Of a stretch of 64,000 bases of DNA, positions 19,001 through 27,588 are shown one piece after another (position 1 is the first letter of the stretch; each line of letters begins with the position of its first letter). The notes beneath the pieces are model-generated. The model made no database searches. It had not been told where the DNA came from and saw nothing but the letters and a program-made list of their open reading frames with translations. The position numbers and the translations under genes are program-made. The stretch is from Rhodococcoides corynebacterioides NBRC 14404 (lineage in GTDB: Bacteria > Actinomycetota > Actinomycetes > Mycobacteriales > Mycobacteriaceae), in contig NZ_BCWV01000003.1 of NCBI RefSeq assembly GCF_001894765.1, positions 1-64,000 of the forward strand, in the 5' to 3' direction.

Positions 19001-20787
19001 TTCTCACTCCGCGTCAAGTATTCGCGGGCGAGTTGACGTACGGCCTCGATCGCGAACGCACCCGAACCCAGAGCAGGCTCGCACACCGTCAGCCGCAGAA
19101 TGTCGGCAGCGGAGGTGGTTTCGCCGTCCTGATCGAGGAGCTCGGCGAGAGCCTGCCCCACCGTGAATCGCGTGAGGACCTCCGGCGTGTAGTACGACGC
19201 CGACTGCTGACGCTCGCGGCCGGCCAACCGGAAGACGAATGTGCCCGTCTCGTGACGGACGGGCACCGATTCGCCGGTCCTCTCGTCGACAGTGCGTACG
19301 TAGTCCGCGGCCGACACTCCCCCGATACGGCGCTCCGGCACCACCCATGTTCCCTTGGACGGGTCACCGTTCTTCGCCACCTCGTAGAGAGGTTCCTCGG
19401 CGAGGGTTCCGGTGTAACTCATCAACCCCTCGTACACCGCACCGAGCTGGTTGATGCCGAGTTCTGCGTACGAGATGAACCCGCGGTCTCGGCCTTTCGC
19501 TTCCTTGCTGAGCAGCAAGTGTCGCAGGACGCGCTGCATCGCGAGGTTGCTCAACCGCACCTCGTCGATCAGCGCAACGGCCCGTGGCGAGAACAGGTCT
19601 GCTTCGAGGCGACGGAACACCAGACCCTCTGCAGCGCTCGGACCCTCGCCGCGACCGTCGTACCCCTGGTCGACCCGCCGGCACAACAGGCCGAGCGAAT
19701 CGAACAGGTGGGTTCCGCTCTCGGACCGCGGTGTCACCAGGTCGACGAGTAGCAGTTCGCGAAGTCGGTCGAGGCTGTATCCGGCCGAGTAAGTCGGATC
19801 GCCCACCGGGAGTACGCCCAGCTCGGGCTTGGCCTCTGCATAGAGCAGAAAGAGGACGCGATAGAGCAGGCGGAGCGACTGACTTCCGAGTTCCCGTGCC
19901 TGATCCGACGTCAGTGCCGGGAGTCCGGCGTCGGCCCGACGCTTCACCACGTCGTTGGCAATGATCTCGATGGACAGTCGCACCCCCTCGCGGAGGTCTT
20001 TCGACACCCCGACCGTGTGCTTGGCCGACTCGTCGATGACGGACACCCACCACACGTCGCCCTCGGCATTCGGAGCGAGCGTATCCGCGGAGAGACAGGC
20101 AAGTGCGCGGTCGGTCTCACCGCCTCGCTTGTCATCGGCGCGCTCGGCAACCAGTCGAAGGTCCACGACGAGATAACGGCCTTCGGGCCAGCGGCCACGT
20201 TCGGTCAGCAGCGCCAGTGAGCCCGACAGCACCAAGGCGAACCGGGGTCCGTCGTCGTCGGTGAACAGCCGCGAGAGCACCCGCGCCACGGATTCGAAGG
20301 AGTCCGACCCCTCCGGGTCCGGCCGGAACGTCGAGAACAAGGTCTTCTCGTCGCGCGAGAGCAATTGCTCGATGGTCAGATTCGGCGCTGCTTCGATGAT
20401 CGCCAACGGTGCGGGTCCCATGAGCCCGCGTGAGGTGACCGTCCGCACGGGCCCGGGGTCATCGATCGTCGAGCCGACACGGTCGATCTCGAACCGGCCC
20501 GAACCGGCACCGGTGTAACCGAGAACGTCGAGCAGATCAATGTACAAGCCCCTGAGAATCGAGGCATCCGAGTTCTCGCCGAGCTGCAACATGGTGCGCA
20601 GCAGCGCACCTCGGTGATCGGAGAACCGCGTACGAGCCGTACCGTGACCCTCCGCACGCTGCGCGTCCCACTCCTTGCGCATGCCGAGGACGCGAGCGTG
20701 AAACGACTGCGATGTCGCGTCCGTGGTGAAGTAGTGCTCGCTGACGAACTCCTCGCCGAGGACGAATGCGTCTGTTGCGGAACTCAT
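16045..20787 (-). CDS. drmMI: Large adenine-specific DNA methyltransferase, DrmMI-like
   Basis: A 1580-residue N6-adenine methyltransferase of the Eco57I/PglX/DrmMI type. The SAM-binding motif I CEPALGSGAFAIEA is near residue 567 and the catalytic motif VGNPPWVRPD near residue 945. An N-terminal region of about 550 residues comes first, and a long C-terminal target-recognition region follows. Class 1 DISARM uses such an enzyme, with the SNF2 helicase DrmD, to mark self DNA, and the preceding gene is exactly such a helicase. The ATG at 20787 overlaps the helicase stop (TGATG). Bases of about 16500-17950, after the catalytic motif, are visibly poorer in GC than the rest, as expected of a swapped recognition domain. 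No brxL or pglZ is present, so BREX is not favoured. Confidence 0.85.
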   Translation of the reverse strand: MSSATDAFVLGEEFVSEHYFTTDATSQSFHARVLGMRKEWDAQRAEGHGTARTRFSDHRGALLRTMLQLGENSDASILRGLYIDLLDVLGYTGAGSGRFEIDRVGSTIDDPGPVRTVTSRGLMGPAPLAIIEAAPNLTIEQLLSRDEKTLFSTFRPDPEGSDSFESVARVLSRLFTDDDGPRFALVLSGSLALLTERGRWPEGRYLVVDLRLVAERADDKRGGETDRALACLSADTLAPNAEGDVWWVSVIDESAKHTVGVSKDLREGVRLSIEIIANDVVKRRADAGLPALTSDQARELGSQSLRLLYRVLFLLYAEAKPELGVLPVGDPTYSAGYSLDRLRELLLVDLVTPRSESGTHLFDSLGLLCRRVDQGYDGRGEGPSAAEGLVFRRLEADLFSPRAVALIDEVRLSNLAMQRVLRHLLLSKEAKGRDRGFISYAELGINQLGAVYEGLMSYTGTLAEEPLYEVAKNGDPSKGTWVVPERRIGGVSAADYVRTVDERTGESVPVRHETGTFVFRLAGRERQQSASYYTPEVLTRFTVGQALAELLDQDGETTSAADILRLTVCEPALGSGAFAIEAVRQLAREYLTRSEKERGEKIDPERYPIELQKVKASIALHQVYGVDLNATAVEFAEISLWLDTMVRDLEAPWFGLRLRRGNSLIGARRSLIPGAELRARGWLDATPVDVRLDEVAPGYPMSAPKNGIHHFLVPTSGWGSTTGAKDAKDLAPTQLARVTEWRKSLRPAHTAAQVSVLAGLAARVETLWLLATRRFEIAEAQVARNLDLWGAEPRATDRDAVVTRSEIEASLADPDGAYRRLRRVMDAWCALWFWPLVDSDAMVDGEVVAPPTTAEWIATLTDLLGSPINRTAREMRDGQLDLFDIRSWNDLETAEGFDRTLSGAKSTQDVKKDHPWLIVAERIAERQGFFHWELDFASVFRRGGFDLQVGNPPWVRPDTDVDALLSEGDPWFSLTGKSTQAEYTIRRDNVLQQSRIRDLVVSGTSEILAVSAFVGDPRQYPHLSGLRSDLYRCFMERTWQHRAATGVVTLVHPESHFTDEKAGALRQATYERLRRHWQFTNALFLYEVHDQVTYGIHTYGAPGDPHFLSAASLYHPDTVERSLVHDGSGAEPGLKDSDGNWDLRPHAGRIIAVDDEILASWKIVLEDDAVPARRTRMVYTVNSVANTVLAKLAEAPRLGDLGLLFSAGWNETTDRRKGYFDSGWGVPDSWDDVILQGPHIHVGNPAYKTPNPTMRNNQDWSPVDLEALPPDWIPATSYKPAGDRARYDAAYTTWEVRDENGVLRTVRARDCYRIVWRYMAANTGERTTIPSITPPGAAHIHGISAIWVSLGRTVMAACSAVLASLVADFAMRAAPRATLSFGAISRTPWVQNTDIVNALALRSLRLQCLTSAYADLWRDAFRPGFERDVLVKLNADPDDLSSTWTTSTPLRLAVTRRQAQVEIDALVALGLGLTADELCTIYRTQFPVLYGYDRKTYLYDANGRLVPQSVLVEWRKKGDRLTVDQRTATNASGNTYVYELPFQFLDREKDMREAYAEFERRFGIVGGTPPGRSTTGTGAR

Positions 20788-23678
20788 CAGGCGGGTGTCC
20801 CGTCGTCGGAGGGTAGGACGACCAGCAGCGGGCGCACGAGTCGTCTATCCGGATTCATACTGAGCGCCGTTTCCTTCTCACGCGAGACAGCCGTTGTTCG
20901 CGCCACGAGGTCGCCGACAGTTCGGACGCCTCGACGCTCCGCCTCCCAGTCGTCCATGCGCATCACCCACTCGTCCACACGCGCTCGTGTGTCGTCCCGG
21001 ATGGCCTGCGACTGTAGTTCCGCCGCCGCGTCAGCAGCCCTCACTGCCGCGGCCACCACAGGCTGTAGGGACGACACGTCACCAAGATCACCTGCATTGA
21101 CCTGTGACAGACCGATTGCCGCAACGACGTCCGAGAACGTGGGGTGCGGCGCCGTCATGGCGGCATCGAGCATCGTCGTGTCACCGAAGCCGACCGTGTA
21201 CCACGACGCTCCCACCACCTGACCTCGGTTGTTGGTCAGCGTGCTCTGCACGACCACGGTCACCCAGGGGACGTCACCGCGGACGGCATAGATGCTCCGT
21301 CGACCGAGTTCAGCCAGCACACGGTCGGCGGCCCACTCGAGCACCGGGTGCAACGGCGCGAGGTAATGAGCTTCCGGCCAGTCCGACGTGGACGTACCCG
21401 AGCGCGCTGCCAGCAACTCGTCCTCGGCCTTGGCTGCGGTGAGTGCCAACCGGAATTTCTCGTCCACTCGCCGTGCCCGCAGGTAGGACTGTGGCAGCAC
21501 CCGGAGGCGCTGCGTCAGGTCGGTCGGGGGCACCAGGCTCGCCACGGTCACCGACTGCAGGTCCCAGGACACCCCGTTCGGCGGTGGCTTGCCGGGGGTC
21601 GACAACACCTGTTCGAGGGCGGACGACAGGAAGTCCACGTCGCGGTCGAAGAGTCCCGACGTCCCGTCCGTCGCTTCGTCCGGTCGCGTCGCCGAGTCGA
21701 CGTCGGTCCTCGCGGCACCGGCCGCCAATTGCGCGAGGAGACCATCGATGCCGCCACCCTGCGTGACCGCGTCGACCGTCTTCACTGCGTCCTCGAGTGC
21801 GATCTCGCCGGCCAGGACCCGTCGGATCTCGTCCTCCTCGGCTTTCACGTCGTATCGGCCCATGAGGGAGGAAGATTCGCCCAATGCTCGGTGGGCCTCG
21901 TGCTCCCGCTCCACCAGACGGGTCAACACCCGCAGGTCGCCCGCGAAATGCGGCGTCGACGGTGTCAGCAGCAGGGTCACGATCTGCGGCCGTTCGCGTT
22001 GTCCGAACCGATCGATTCGACCGTTGCGTTGCTCGATGCGAATGAGGCTCCACGGGATGTCGAAGTGCACCAGGTGGTGGCACTGCGAATGAAGATTGAC
22101 GCCTTCCGACGCGACGTCACCCGTGACGAGCACCCGCACGGGCGACGAGGCCAGCTTGAAGGCCCCCACGATCCGCTGCTGATCGACATCGCTGAGACCG
22201 CCGTGGAGCACGGCGACCTGACCGATGTCGTCACCGTTCGACGTCGTCATCGACAAGTCGGCCGCCAGTGCCGCCTGCAACGCATTCAGCGTGGCCACTC
22301 GCTCGGCGAACACGACCACTCGTGTGCTCGACGATGCGGATACTCCGATCTCGCGTAAGTGCTTGAGCAGCGCCTGATACTTCGACGAGGTGCGCACCGT
22401 GTGGTGCTCGGTCAGCGCGAGAAGGGAATCCAGGGCCGCCGCTTCTCGCGTGGCGGACGGATCGGTGGTGTCGACGTTCCGGCGCCGTTGCCCCACCGAC
22501 TGCCGGAATGCTTCCGGGGAGGACAGAAACGCCTTGGCGAGCACCCACGGGAACAACCGCGACCGGTTCGACGACGGTGATCCGCCTTCACCCGGCCAGA
22601 GCCACACGTCCTCCAGCTCTTGCGCGACAGCGTCTTCCTCCGGAGTCGCCGGCACCGTGATGTTGCGCGGCTTCATGCGCTCTGCCCAATCGGACCCCAC
22701 CTCGGCAGCGACATCGGGGTGGTGACGATGACGTCGGATCACGAGCTTCTCGACCTGGGCCAGATCCAGTTCACCCGTGGGAGACACCGCGCTCGGGTCC
22801 AGCATGCGGACCAATTCCGCGAACGACTCCGCGCGCCCGTTGTGGGGCGTCGCGGACGCGAGGATGAGGGCATCGGTGCGCGACGCCAGCAAGCGAGCCA
22901 ATCGATTGTTCTGAGCCGCCGTGTTGGTCACGTTGTGCGACTCGTCGATGACCACTGCATCCCAGTCCTGGGAGCGAAGATGTTCCAGGTAGCGATCGCT
23001 CTTCAGAGTGTCGATGGAAATGATGACCCGCTTGTAGTACGTGAAGGGATTGCGGGTCGCGGGGAGTATTTGGCGGATGCGCTGAATGCCCGCCGAATCC
23101 AGCCGGACGAACGGCAGCGCGAAGCGCGTCCATAGTTCCATCTGCATCTGCTCGAGAACGTGCTTCGGGGTGACCACAAGGATGCGGTCGCCGCGGCCGC
23201 GTCGGGCCAGCTCCGAGAGGATCATGCCGATTTCCAGCGTTTTTCCCAGGCCCACAGCGTCGGCCAACAGGATGCGCGGCCTCAGCTTGTCGGGGTTCAG
23301 GGCCTGCCGAACAGCTTTGTGCTGGTACGCCAGTGGGCGCGCCACACCACGATGCGCCGTGGTCAACGCGGGCTCCGAGATGGGGACAGGTGTCTTGCGC
23401 ACCATCGCATCGAGCCACACGCGCGACCGCCGAAACTTCTCCGACGTATCGGCGACCACCGTGACGTCGGTCGGCGCGACCTCCACGATGTCGTCCAGAC
23501 CCGTCGCGAACCGCGCCGACGTGTCGCGAACCAGTTCACTCAGACCGATGACGTCCACGATGAACCCGTCGGAGGCCGGCTCGACTCTCGTCACCAGCCA
23601 TTCTTCGTCTCGCACCTCGACGATCGACCCGGGGGCCGCGGTGAAAGGAGTGGTGGAACCGTCAACGCTCGCTGTCAC
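20787..23678 (-). CDS. drmD: SNF2-family helicase, DrmD-like
   Basis: A 963-residue SNF2/HepA-type ATPase. Walker A LLADAVGLGKTLEIGMIL is near residue 140, Walker B VVIDESHNV near 235, followed by LILASATPHNG. In the second RecA domain are GDVASEGVNL and the motif VI region RIEQRNGRIDRFGQ. About 330 C-terminal residues are specific to the family. In class 1 DISARM the gene order drmD then drmMI is standard, and here the two overlap by one base. The GTG start at 23678 gives the N-terminus MTASVDGS. It opens the last minus-strand block; its promoter must lie in the 137 bases shared with the divergent broken nuclease gene, where I see no confident -35/-10 pair. Confidence 0.87.
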   Translation of the reverse strand: MTASVDGSTTPFTAAPGSIVEVRDEEWLVTRVEPASDGFIVDVIGLSELVRDTSARFATGLDDIVEVAPTDVTVVADTSEKFRRSRVWLDAMVRKTPVPISEPALTTAHRGVARPLAYQHKAVRQALNPDKLRPRILLADAVGLGKTLEIGMILSELARRGRGDRILVVTPKHVLEQMQMELWTRFALPFVRLDSAGIQRIRQILPATRNPFTYYKRVIISIDTLKSDRYLEHLRSQDWDAVVIDESHNVTNTAAQNNRLARLLASRTDALILASATPHNGRAESFAELVRMLDPSAVSPTGELDLAQVEKLVIRRHRHHPDVAAEVGSDWAERMKPRNITVPATPEEDAVAQELEDVWLWPGEGGSPSSNRSRLFPWVLAKAFLSSPEAFRQSVGQRRRNVDTTDPSATREAAALDSLLALTEHHTVRTSSKYQALLKHLREIGVSASSSTRVVVFAERVATLNALQAALAADLSMTTSNGDDIGQVAVLHGGLSDVDQQRIVGAFKLASSPVRVLVTGDVASEGVNLHSQCHHLVHFDIPWSLIRIEQRNGRIDRFGQRERPQIVTLLLTPSTPHFAGDLRVLTRLVEREHEAHRALGESSSLMGRYDVKAEEDEIRRVLAGEIALEDAVKTVDAVTQGGGIDGLLAQLAAGAARTDVDSATRPDEATDGTSGLFDRDVDFLSSALEQVLSTPGKPPPNGVSWDLQSVTVASLVPPTDLTQRLRVLPQSYLRARRVDEKFRLALTAAKAEDELLAARSGTSTSDWPEAHYLAPLHPVLEWAADRVLAELGRRSIYAVRGDVPWVTVVVQSTLTNNRGQVVGASWYTVGFGDTTMLDAAMTAPHPTFSDVVAAIGLSQVNAGDLGDVSSLQPVVAAAVRAADAAAELQSQAIRDDTRARVDEWVMRMDDWEAERRGVRTVGDLVARTTAVSREKETALSMNPDRRLVRPLLVVLPSDDGTPA

Positions 23679-23815
23679 ACACCGATCCTGTCATCACGTC
23701 GCCGTTCTCGGCGCGGAAGCCCCGCACCCACCCGATCACCGTAACGGCCACGCGCATCCGGGATGACCGTTCGGTACGGTCGATGCACTGCCCCCGCGAA
23801 CCACCAGGATCACCA

Positions 23816-24765
23816 ATGACCCAGTACTTCACCGTCAGTGGATCGGATGCCGTTCCGCAGCGCTCGACCACCATGCAGGCCGAAGGCTTGCGCGAAGTGG
23901 ACCACCTCGAGCAGTGGATCGTGGCGCACCCGGAAATCCTGGGCGACGACGTGATGATCGTTTCGACGCAGTTCGCGCGATGGCAATCGGCTGCGGGGGA
24001 TCTCGCGTCCGAGCGATTGGACATCCTCGGGCTCGATTCGCAGGGCACGCCTGTCGTCGTGGAGCTGAAGCGGGGAGGCGACAAACGGGTGCATCTGCAA
24101 GCCCTCACGTATGCAGCCTTGGTGGCGCGATTTACAGCCGAGGACCTCGGAGCGGTCCACGCTGCCTACTTGAGAACGTCGGAATCAGAACCCACACCCG
24201 CCGAGGGATATGCACCGTGTCGTGGCTGAACGACCGCTCAGCCGGCCTCGTCACCGTCGAGTGCGTCCAGTACTCGCTCTTCACCAGCGGCGCACCGTCG
24301 AACACTCTGTCGGTGGGTTTTTCCCGCATCTGGCCGGTCGACGACTTGGACGACCGGCTGCTGGCGCCCCGCATCGCCGAGGAACGTGAGGCGCGCGAGG
24401 ACATTGCGGAGCGGAGTCGCGGGCCGCGCGTGGCATCGATCGCCGTTCGGAACTCGCTTATTCCGGTCGGCGCAAAATTGACACTCGATTTGACCGGCTA
24501 CATCAGCGGCACCGTCGTCTCCGCAGTCGAAGAATGGAAGAGCACGAACCCCGACCTGAGTCACGCCGTCTGGGGAGAAGATCACGCTCGCCCGCTCACG
24601 TGGCCGGGCGACCCCGACAAGAGATTCTCCCTGAGCAGACTGGCCAAACACATCATCACGCTGGCCGGTCAACCGGAACCTGTGTCCCTACCCAGCGGGG
24701 ATGTGTGGGTCTATCAGAGCCGCAGTGTGTCGGCCATCGCGAAGGCCTTCACCGAGGGGACCTAG
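23816..24765 (+). pseudogene. Broken NucS/DUF91-like PD-(D/E)XK nuclease gene
   Basis: Two plus-strand reading frames look like halves of one protein. The 5' part (ATG at 23816 to a stop at 24227-24229) has LEQWIVAHPEIL, RLDILGLD and VVVELKRG followed by Q-A-L-T-Y-A, the D...ExK signature of NucS-like endonucleases. The 3' part, in a different frame from about 24190 to 24765, begins WLNDRSAGLVTVECVQYSLF and runs through a domain typical of the C-terminus of such proteins. The linker expected between them is too short, so an internal deletion that also shifted the frame is the simplest reading. The 3' end overlaps the convergent cytosine methyltransferase by 4 bases. A genuinely separate short gene pair is possible but less likely. 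Confidence 0.6.
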
Positions 24766-25880
24766 GACACCCCGATCGCAACCTGGCTCCGTTCGACCGC
24801 GTCCAGGTCGACGGCTTCTCGACCGCGGACCACCCAGGGTCGACTTGCTTCGGTGTCGAGAACGGCCGAATCGAGGGAATACCCGAGCGCCCCAGCGAGA
24901 AGGTGGGCACCCAAACGCGGCGGTACCGCGTTCCCCACCTGTTGCGCCCACCCGGCCGACGCCCACGGGTAGTTCGCGGGGAACGTTTGCAGAATCCCGG
25001 CTTCCCGTTCGGTGAACCTGGACAGGAAGTCGCCGCGCGCGTTCACGATTCGATTACGCGAGACCTTTCCCGTCACCGTGGCTGAAGGTTCGGACGACCT
25101 ACGCCGTCCGCGGAGCGACGGATCGCCACCGGTGCCGTAGTTGGAGATGACCTCGAACGGCTCCGGTCGCGACAGCACGTCCCCCATCGACACCCACGGT
25201 CGCGGATCGCTGCCGGTGGACAGCCGCGCGACACCCCGTCGGTAGCGCTGATGGGTGGGCGTCGGCATCTGCGGCGGCCTGACCCGATTCGCCAGCAGAA
25301 CTGCTCGTCGACGGGTCTGGGGAACACCGAACTCCTCGGTGCGCAGGACCGCACACTTCACGTGGTAGCCCACTGCGGTGAGGACCGGTTCCATCGCCCG
25401 CCACACCGGGAGTGCCGCTTGCACCTGCTCCAACACCACGGCCTCGAACGGGCGCTCTTCACGCAGGGCCTCGAGTATCCAACGCAGCGGTTCGAGCACC
25501 AGCCCCGACCGCTCGTCTTCCAGCATCGTCAACGACGCACTGACGTCCTCCTGCTCGGCCATGCGGCCGACCAGAGCCCGGAGCTCGGTCAGGGCAGCCC
25601 GCCCGCTACCCGAGCCGGCCACCGTGAAGGTCTGACAAGGGGGGCCACCGGTCAGGATGGTCGCGCCGGGAAACCGTGCCGGACCGTGATCGCGCACGTC
25701 CCCTTCGGAGGTATCGAGACCGGCGTTCCGGCGGGTGGCATTGGCGTTGGCGTCCCACTCGATACCGTGTACCGGCAGCCCGAGCCAGGTCGCGGCCACA
25801 TCCAGTCCGCCGGGGCCGGCGAATAGATCCACCACCGCATGACCCGCACCATCGAATGCTTCGTGGATGGTGTCGGTCAT
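24762..25880 (-). CDS. DNA (cytosine-5-)-methyltransferase
   Basis: A 372-residue C5-cytosine methyltransferase with the usual motif order: motif I VDLFAGPGGLD, motif IV with the catalytic Cys in TGGPPCQTFT, motif VI written VVLEQVQ (instead of the common ENV), motif VIII PQTRRRAVLL, and motifs IX/X ending QQVGNAVPPRLG. The variable region between VIII and IX is short. The ATG at 25880 gives MTDTIHEAFDG. It is the last gene of the TerD-Z1-MutL-like block, 67 bases after the preceding gene. In MutL/Z1 restriction systems a 5mC methylase of this kind supplies self-protection. It should be membrane-free and cytosolic. Target sequence cannot be read from the protein. Confidence 0.93.
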   Translation of the reverse strand: MTDTIHEAFDGAGHAVVDLFAGPGGLDVAATWLGLPVHGIEWDANANATRRNAGLDTSEGDVRDHGPARFPGATILTGGPPCQTFTVAGSGSGRAALTELRALVGRMAEQEDVSASLTMLEDERSGLVLEPLRWILEALREERPFEAVVLEQVQAALPVWRAMEPVLTAVGYHVKCAVLRTEEFGVPQTRRRAVLLANRVRPPQMPTPTHQRYRRGVARLSTGSDPRPWVSMGDVLSRPEPFEVISNYGTGGDPSLRGRRRSSEPSATVTGKVSRNRIVNARGDFLSRFTEREAGILQTFPANYPWASAGWAQQVGNAVPPRLGAHLLAGALGYSLDSAVLDTEASRPWVVRGREAVDLDAVERSQVAIGVS

Positions 25881-25947
25881 GATGGCGGAGTCTACGACAC
25901 CGTCGGAGCCCCGCCGGGTGACTCCGACTCGTCCTGACACGGAAACA

Positions 25948-26700
25948 TCAGGCCGGTCCACGGACCGCCGACGCTGCTGCACCGAACACCGATCGCACCC
26001 GGTCGTCGAGCTGATCGTCCGACAGGGTGGCGAAGTCGACGAACGCCATCAGTCTCCGCAGCCGCGGGACCGCTTCGCGGAAAACCGCACGTCGGCTGTC
26101 GGTCGAACCCAGGTCGAGTGCGACGCGGGCAATGGATCGAGCGAGGGGTGTGACCCCGGCGATGGACCGTCGCTCGGTGATCTGATTGAGGTCGCTTTCC
26201 GAGAGGCTTCGCAGAAGCGAGTAGTCATGCCCGGCCTCGGTGACCACCATGAAAGTCGTCGCTTGCCACCACAATCGGGCGAACATGTGCCGGGTCAGGT
26301 CCGTGGCGATCCATCGCTCGACGTTCCGGTTCGGGAACCGCCACTGTGTGATGTCCGGCATCGCGACCACCGACAGGAACGACCACACGCCGCGGGTCCC
26401 GGCCTCCACTGCCGTGATGTTCATCGTCTTGTGAACGGTCTCCGCAGCAACCCGGTCGAACCGAACCAGATCGGCGGTGTCGACCTCGTACGGGTACCCG
26501 AAGTCCTCGGCGTTGGCACGCACCGCCTCCGCCAACTGCCGGACCCCGGTTTCGCCGATGCGTCGACCACCCGTCGCCGCGTACGTCATCTGAGGATGCT
26601 TGGTCCGGGCCGCGACAGCCAGCTGTGCAGGCTCGCCCTCCAGCGCGCGGTAAGCCACCGTCGCGGGCGCGAGACCGAGGCGTGGCCACAGCTCCGTCAC
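25948..26700 (-). CDS. Uncharacterised restriction-locus protein, possibly DUF6339-like
   Basis: A 250-residue protein. The most distinctive part is NVERWIATDLTRHMFARLWWQATTF-type sequence near residues 120-145, with an arginine-rich helix leading to LWW. This recalls DUF6339 proteins that accompany cytosine methylase/MutL/Z1 loci, though I am not certain of that family name. No classical nuclease motif is visible. The GTG start at 26700 overlaps the preceding gene (GTGA) and has GGGAGG 8 bases upstream. It lies directly before the cytosine methyltransferase. A longer upstream frame overlapping the neighbour is rejected. Role inferred only from context: a structural or specificity subunit of the restriction system. 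Confidence 0.7.
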   Translation of the reverse strand: MTELWPRLGLAPATVAYRALEGEPAQLAVAARTKHPQMTYAATGGRRIGETGVRQLAEAVRANAEDFGYPYEVDTADLVRFDRVAAETVHKTMNITAVEAGTRGVWSFLSVVAMPDITQWRFPNRNVERWIATDLTRHMFARLWWQATTFMVVTEAGHDYSLLRSLSESDLNQITERRSIAGVTPLARSIARVALDLGSTDSRRAVFREAVPRLRRLMAFVDFATLSDDQLDDRVRSVFGAAASAVRGPA

Positions 26701-27584
26701 GACAGCGACCTCCCGAAGCCGATGGCGCGTGTACCGGCGGCGATGGAGCTCCGGAGATCCATGGACGACCGCAGCACAGCGTCGGATGCCCATGCTGCAG
26801 GCTCGTCGAGAACACGTGAGGTCAGGGTGCGCGCCGCCGCACCGAACGATTCGGGATCGCACTCTCCCAGCTCGTCCCAGTGTGCCAACGACCACCGCAC
26901 CATCTCGTCGACCACGCCCTCCTCCATACCCTCGATCAGAGCCAACTGCTCGTCCGAATGGTTCTTGACCCGTTGCACTGCCTTCACCAGCTTGGTGTCG
27001 AGAGGGTTCAGCAGGAGAAGCAGCGCGCCCATGGCCGGCTCGTCCGGGGACGCAGGCATCACGAGGTGCCAGCTCGCCCCGGGATCGATCCCGAAGGCTT
27101 CGAAGTCCACCACCTCGGTGGGAAACAACGCCTCCGGACCCATCAGTCGGAGCGGCTGCTCATGGCTCCACAGGATCGACCCGGCACGGGAGGCTTCCCC
27201 GGCGCGAGGACTGAACCGATCGCGCTCGAGGACCAGCCGACGGGTCAGGACGATCGACGCTCCGGCGAACTGGGGATCGATCTCGATCTCGACGTCGAAT
27301 TGTCTGTTCACCAGGGGAACCCGCGTGCTGGGTCCGACGAGATACGTATCGGATGCACGCCAACCGAAGTGAAATGCCAGAGGAGAGCCATCGGTCAGAT
27401 GCGTGTCTGCCCTGATGCGAGCGACGTCGGCCTCGACCGCGCAGCGAAGACGGAGATCTGTGCGGTAATCCCAGTTCTCGACCTCCTCTCCGAGCGACTC
27501 CCACGTACCGTCCACGAGCTGCGACCAGTCCGACACCGTCACGGCATCGGCGCCGGGAACGAAATACGGCCGCACATCGGTCAT
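26697..27584 (-). CDS. Uncharacterised protein between MutL-like ATPase and methylase
   Basis: A 295-residue protein that I do not recognise. The N-terminal two thirds look beta-rich (repeated strands such as FHFGWRASDTYLVG and FDVEIEIDP), and the C-terminus is helical with an acidic LIEGMEEGVVDEMVRW segment. No catalytic motif, signal peptide or membrane helix is apparent. The ATG at 27584 is preceded by a G-rich Shine-Dalgarno run and lies 4 bases after the stop of the ATPase gene. The stop overlaps the next gene by 4 bases. Fixed placement between a GHKL ATPase and its partner genes suggests a dedicated complex subunit, which is an inference. Confidence 0.7.
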   Translation of the reverse strand: MTDVRPYFVPGADAVTVSDWSQLVDGTWESLGEEVENWDYRTDLRLRCAVEADVARIRADTHLTDGSPLAFHFGWRASDTYLVGPSTRVPLVNRQFDVEIEIDPQFAGASIVLTRRLVLERDRFSPRAGEASRAGSILWSHEQPLRLMGPEALFPTEVVDFEAFGIDPGASWHLVMPASPDEPAMGALLLLLNPLDTKLVKAVQRVKNHSDEQLALIEGMEEGVVDEMVRWSLAHWDELGECDPESFGAAARTLTSRVLDEPAAWASDAVLRSSMDLRSSIAAGTRAIGFGRSLS

Positions 27585-27588
27585 CTCG

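Noticed and set aside
16045-23678. BREX assignment for the methylase/helicase pair
   Set aside because: PglX-like methylase alone is not enough; no PglZ, BrxC, BrxL or Lon-like protein was found, and an SNF2 helicase directly upstream fits class 1 DISARM.
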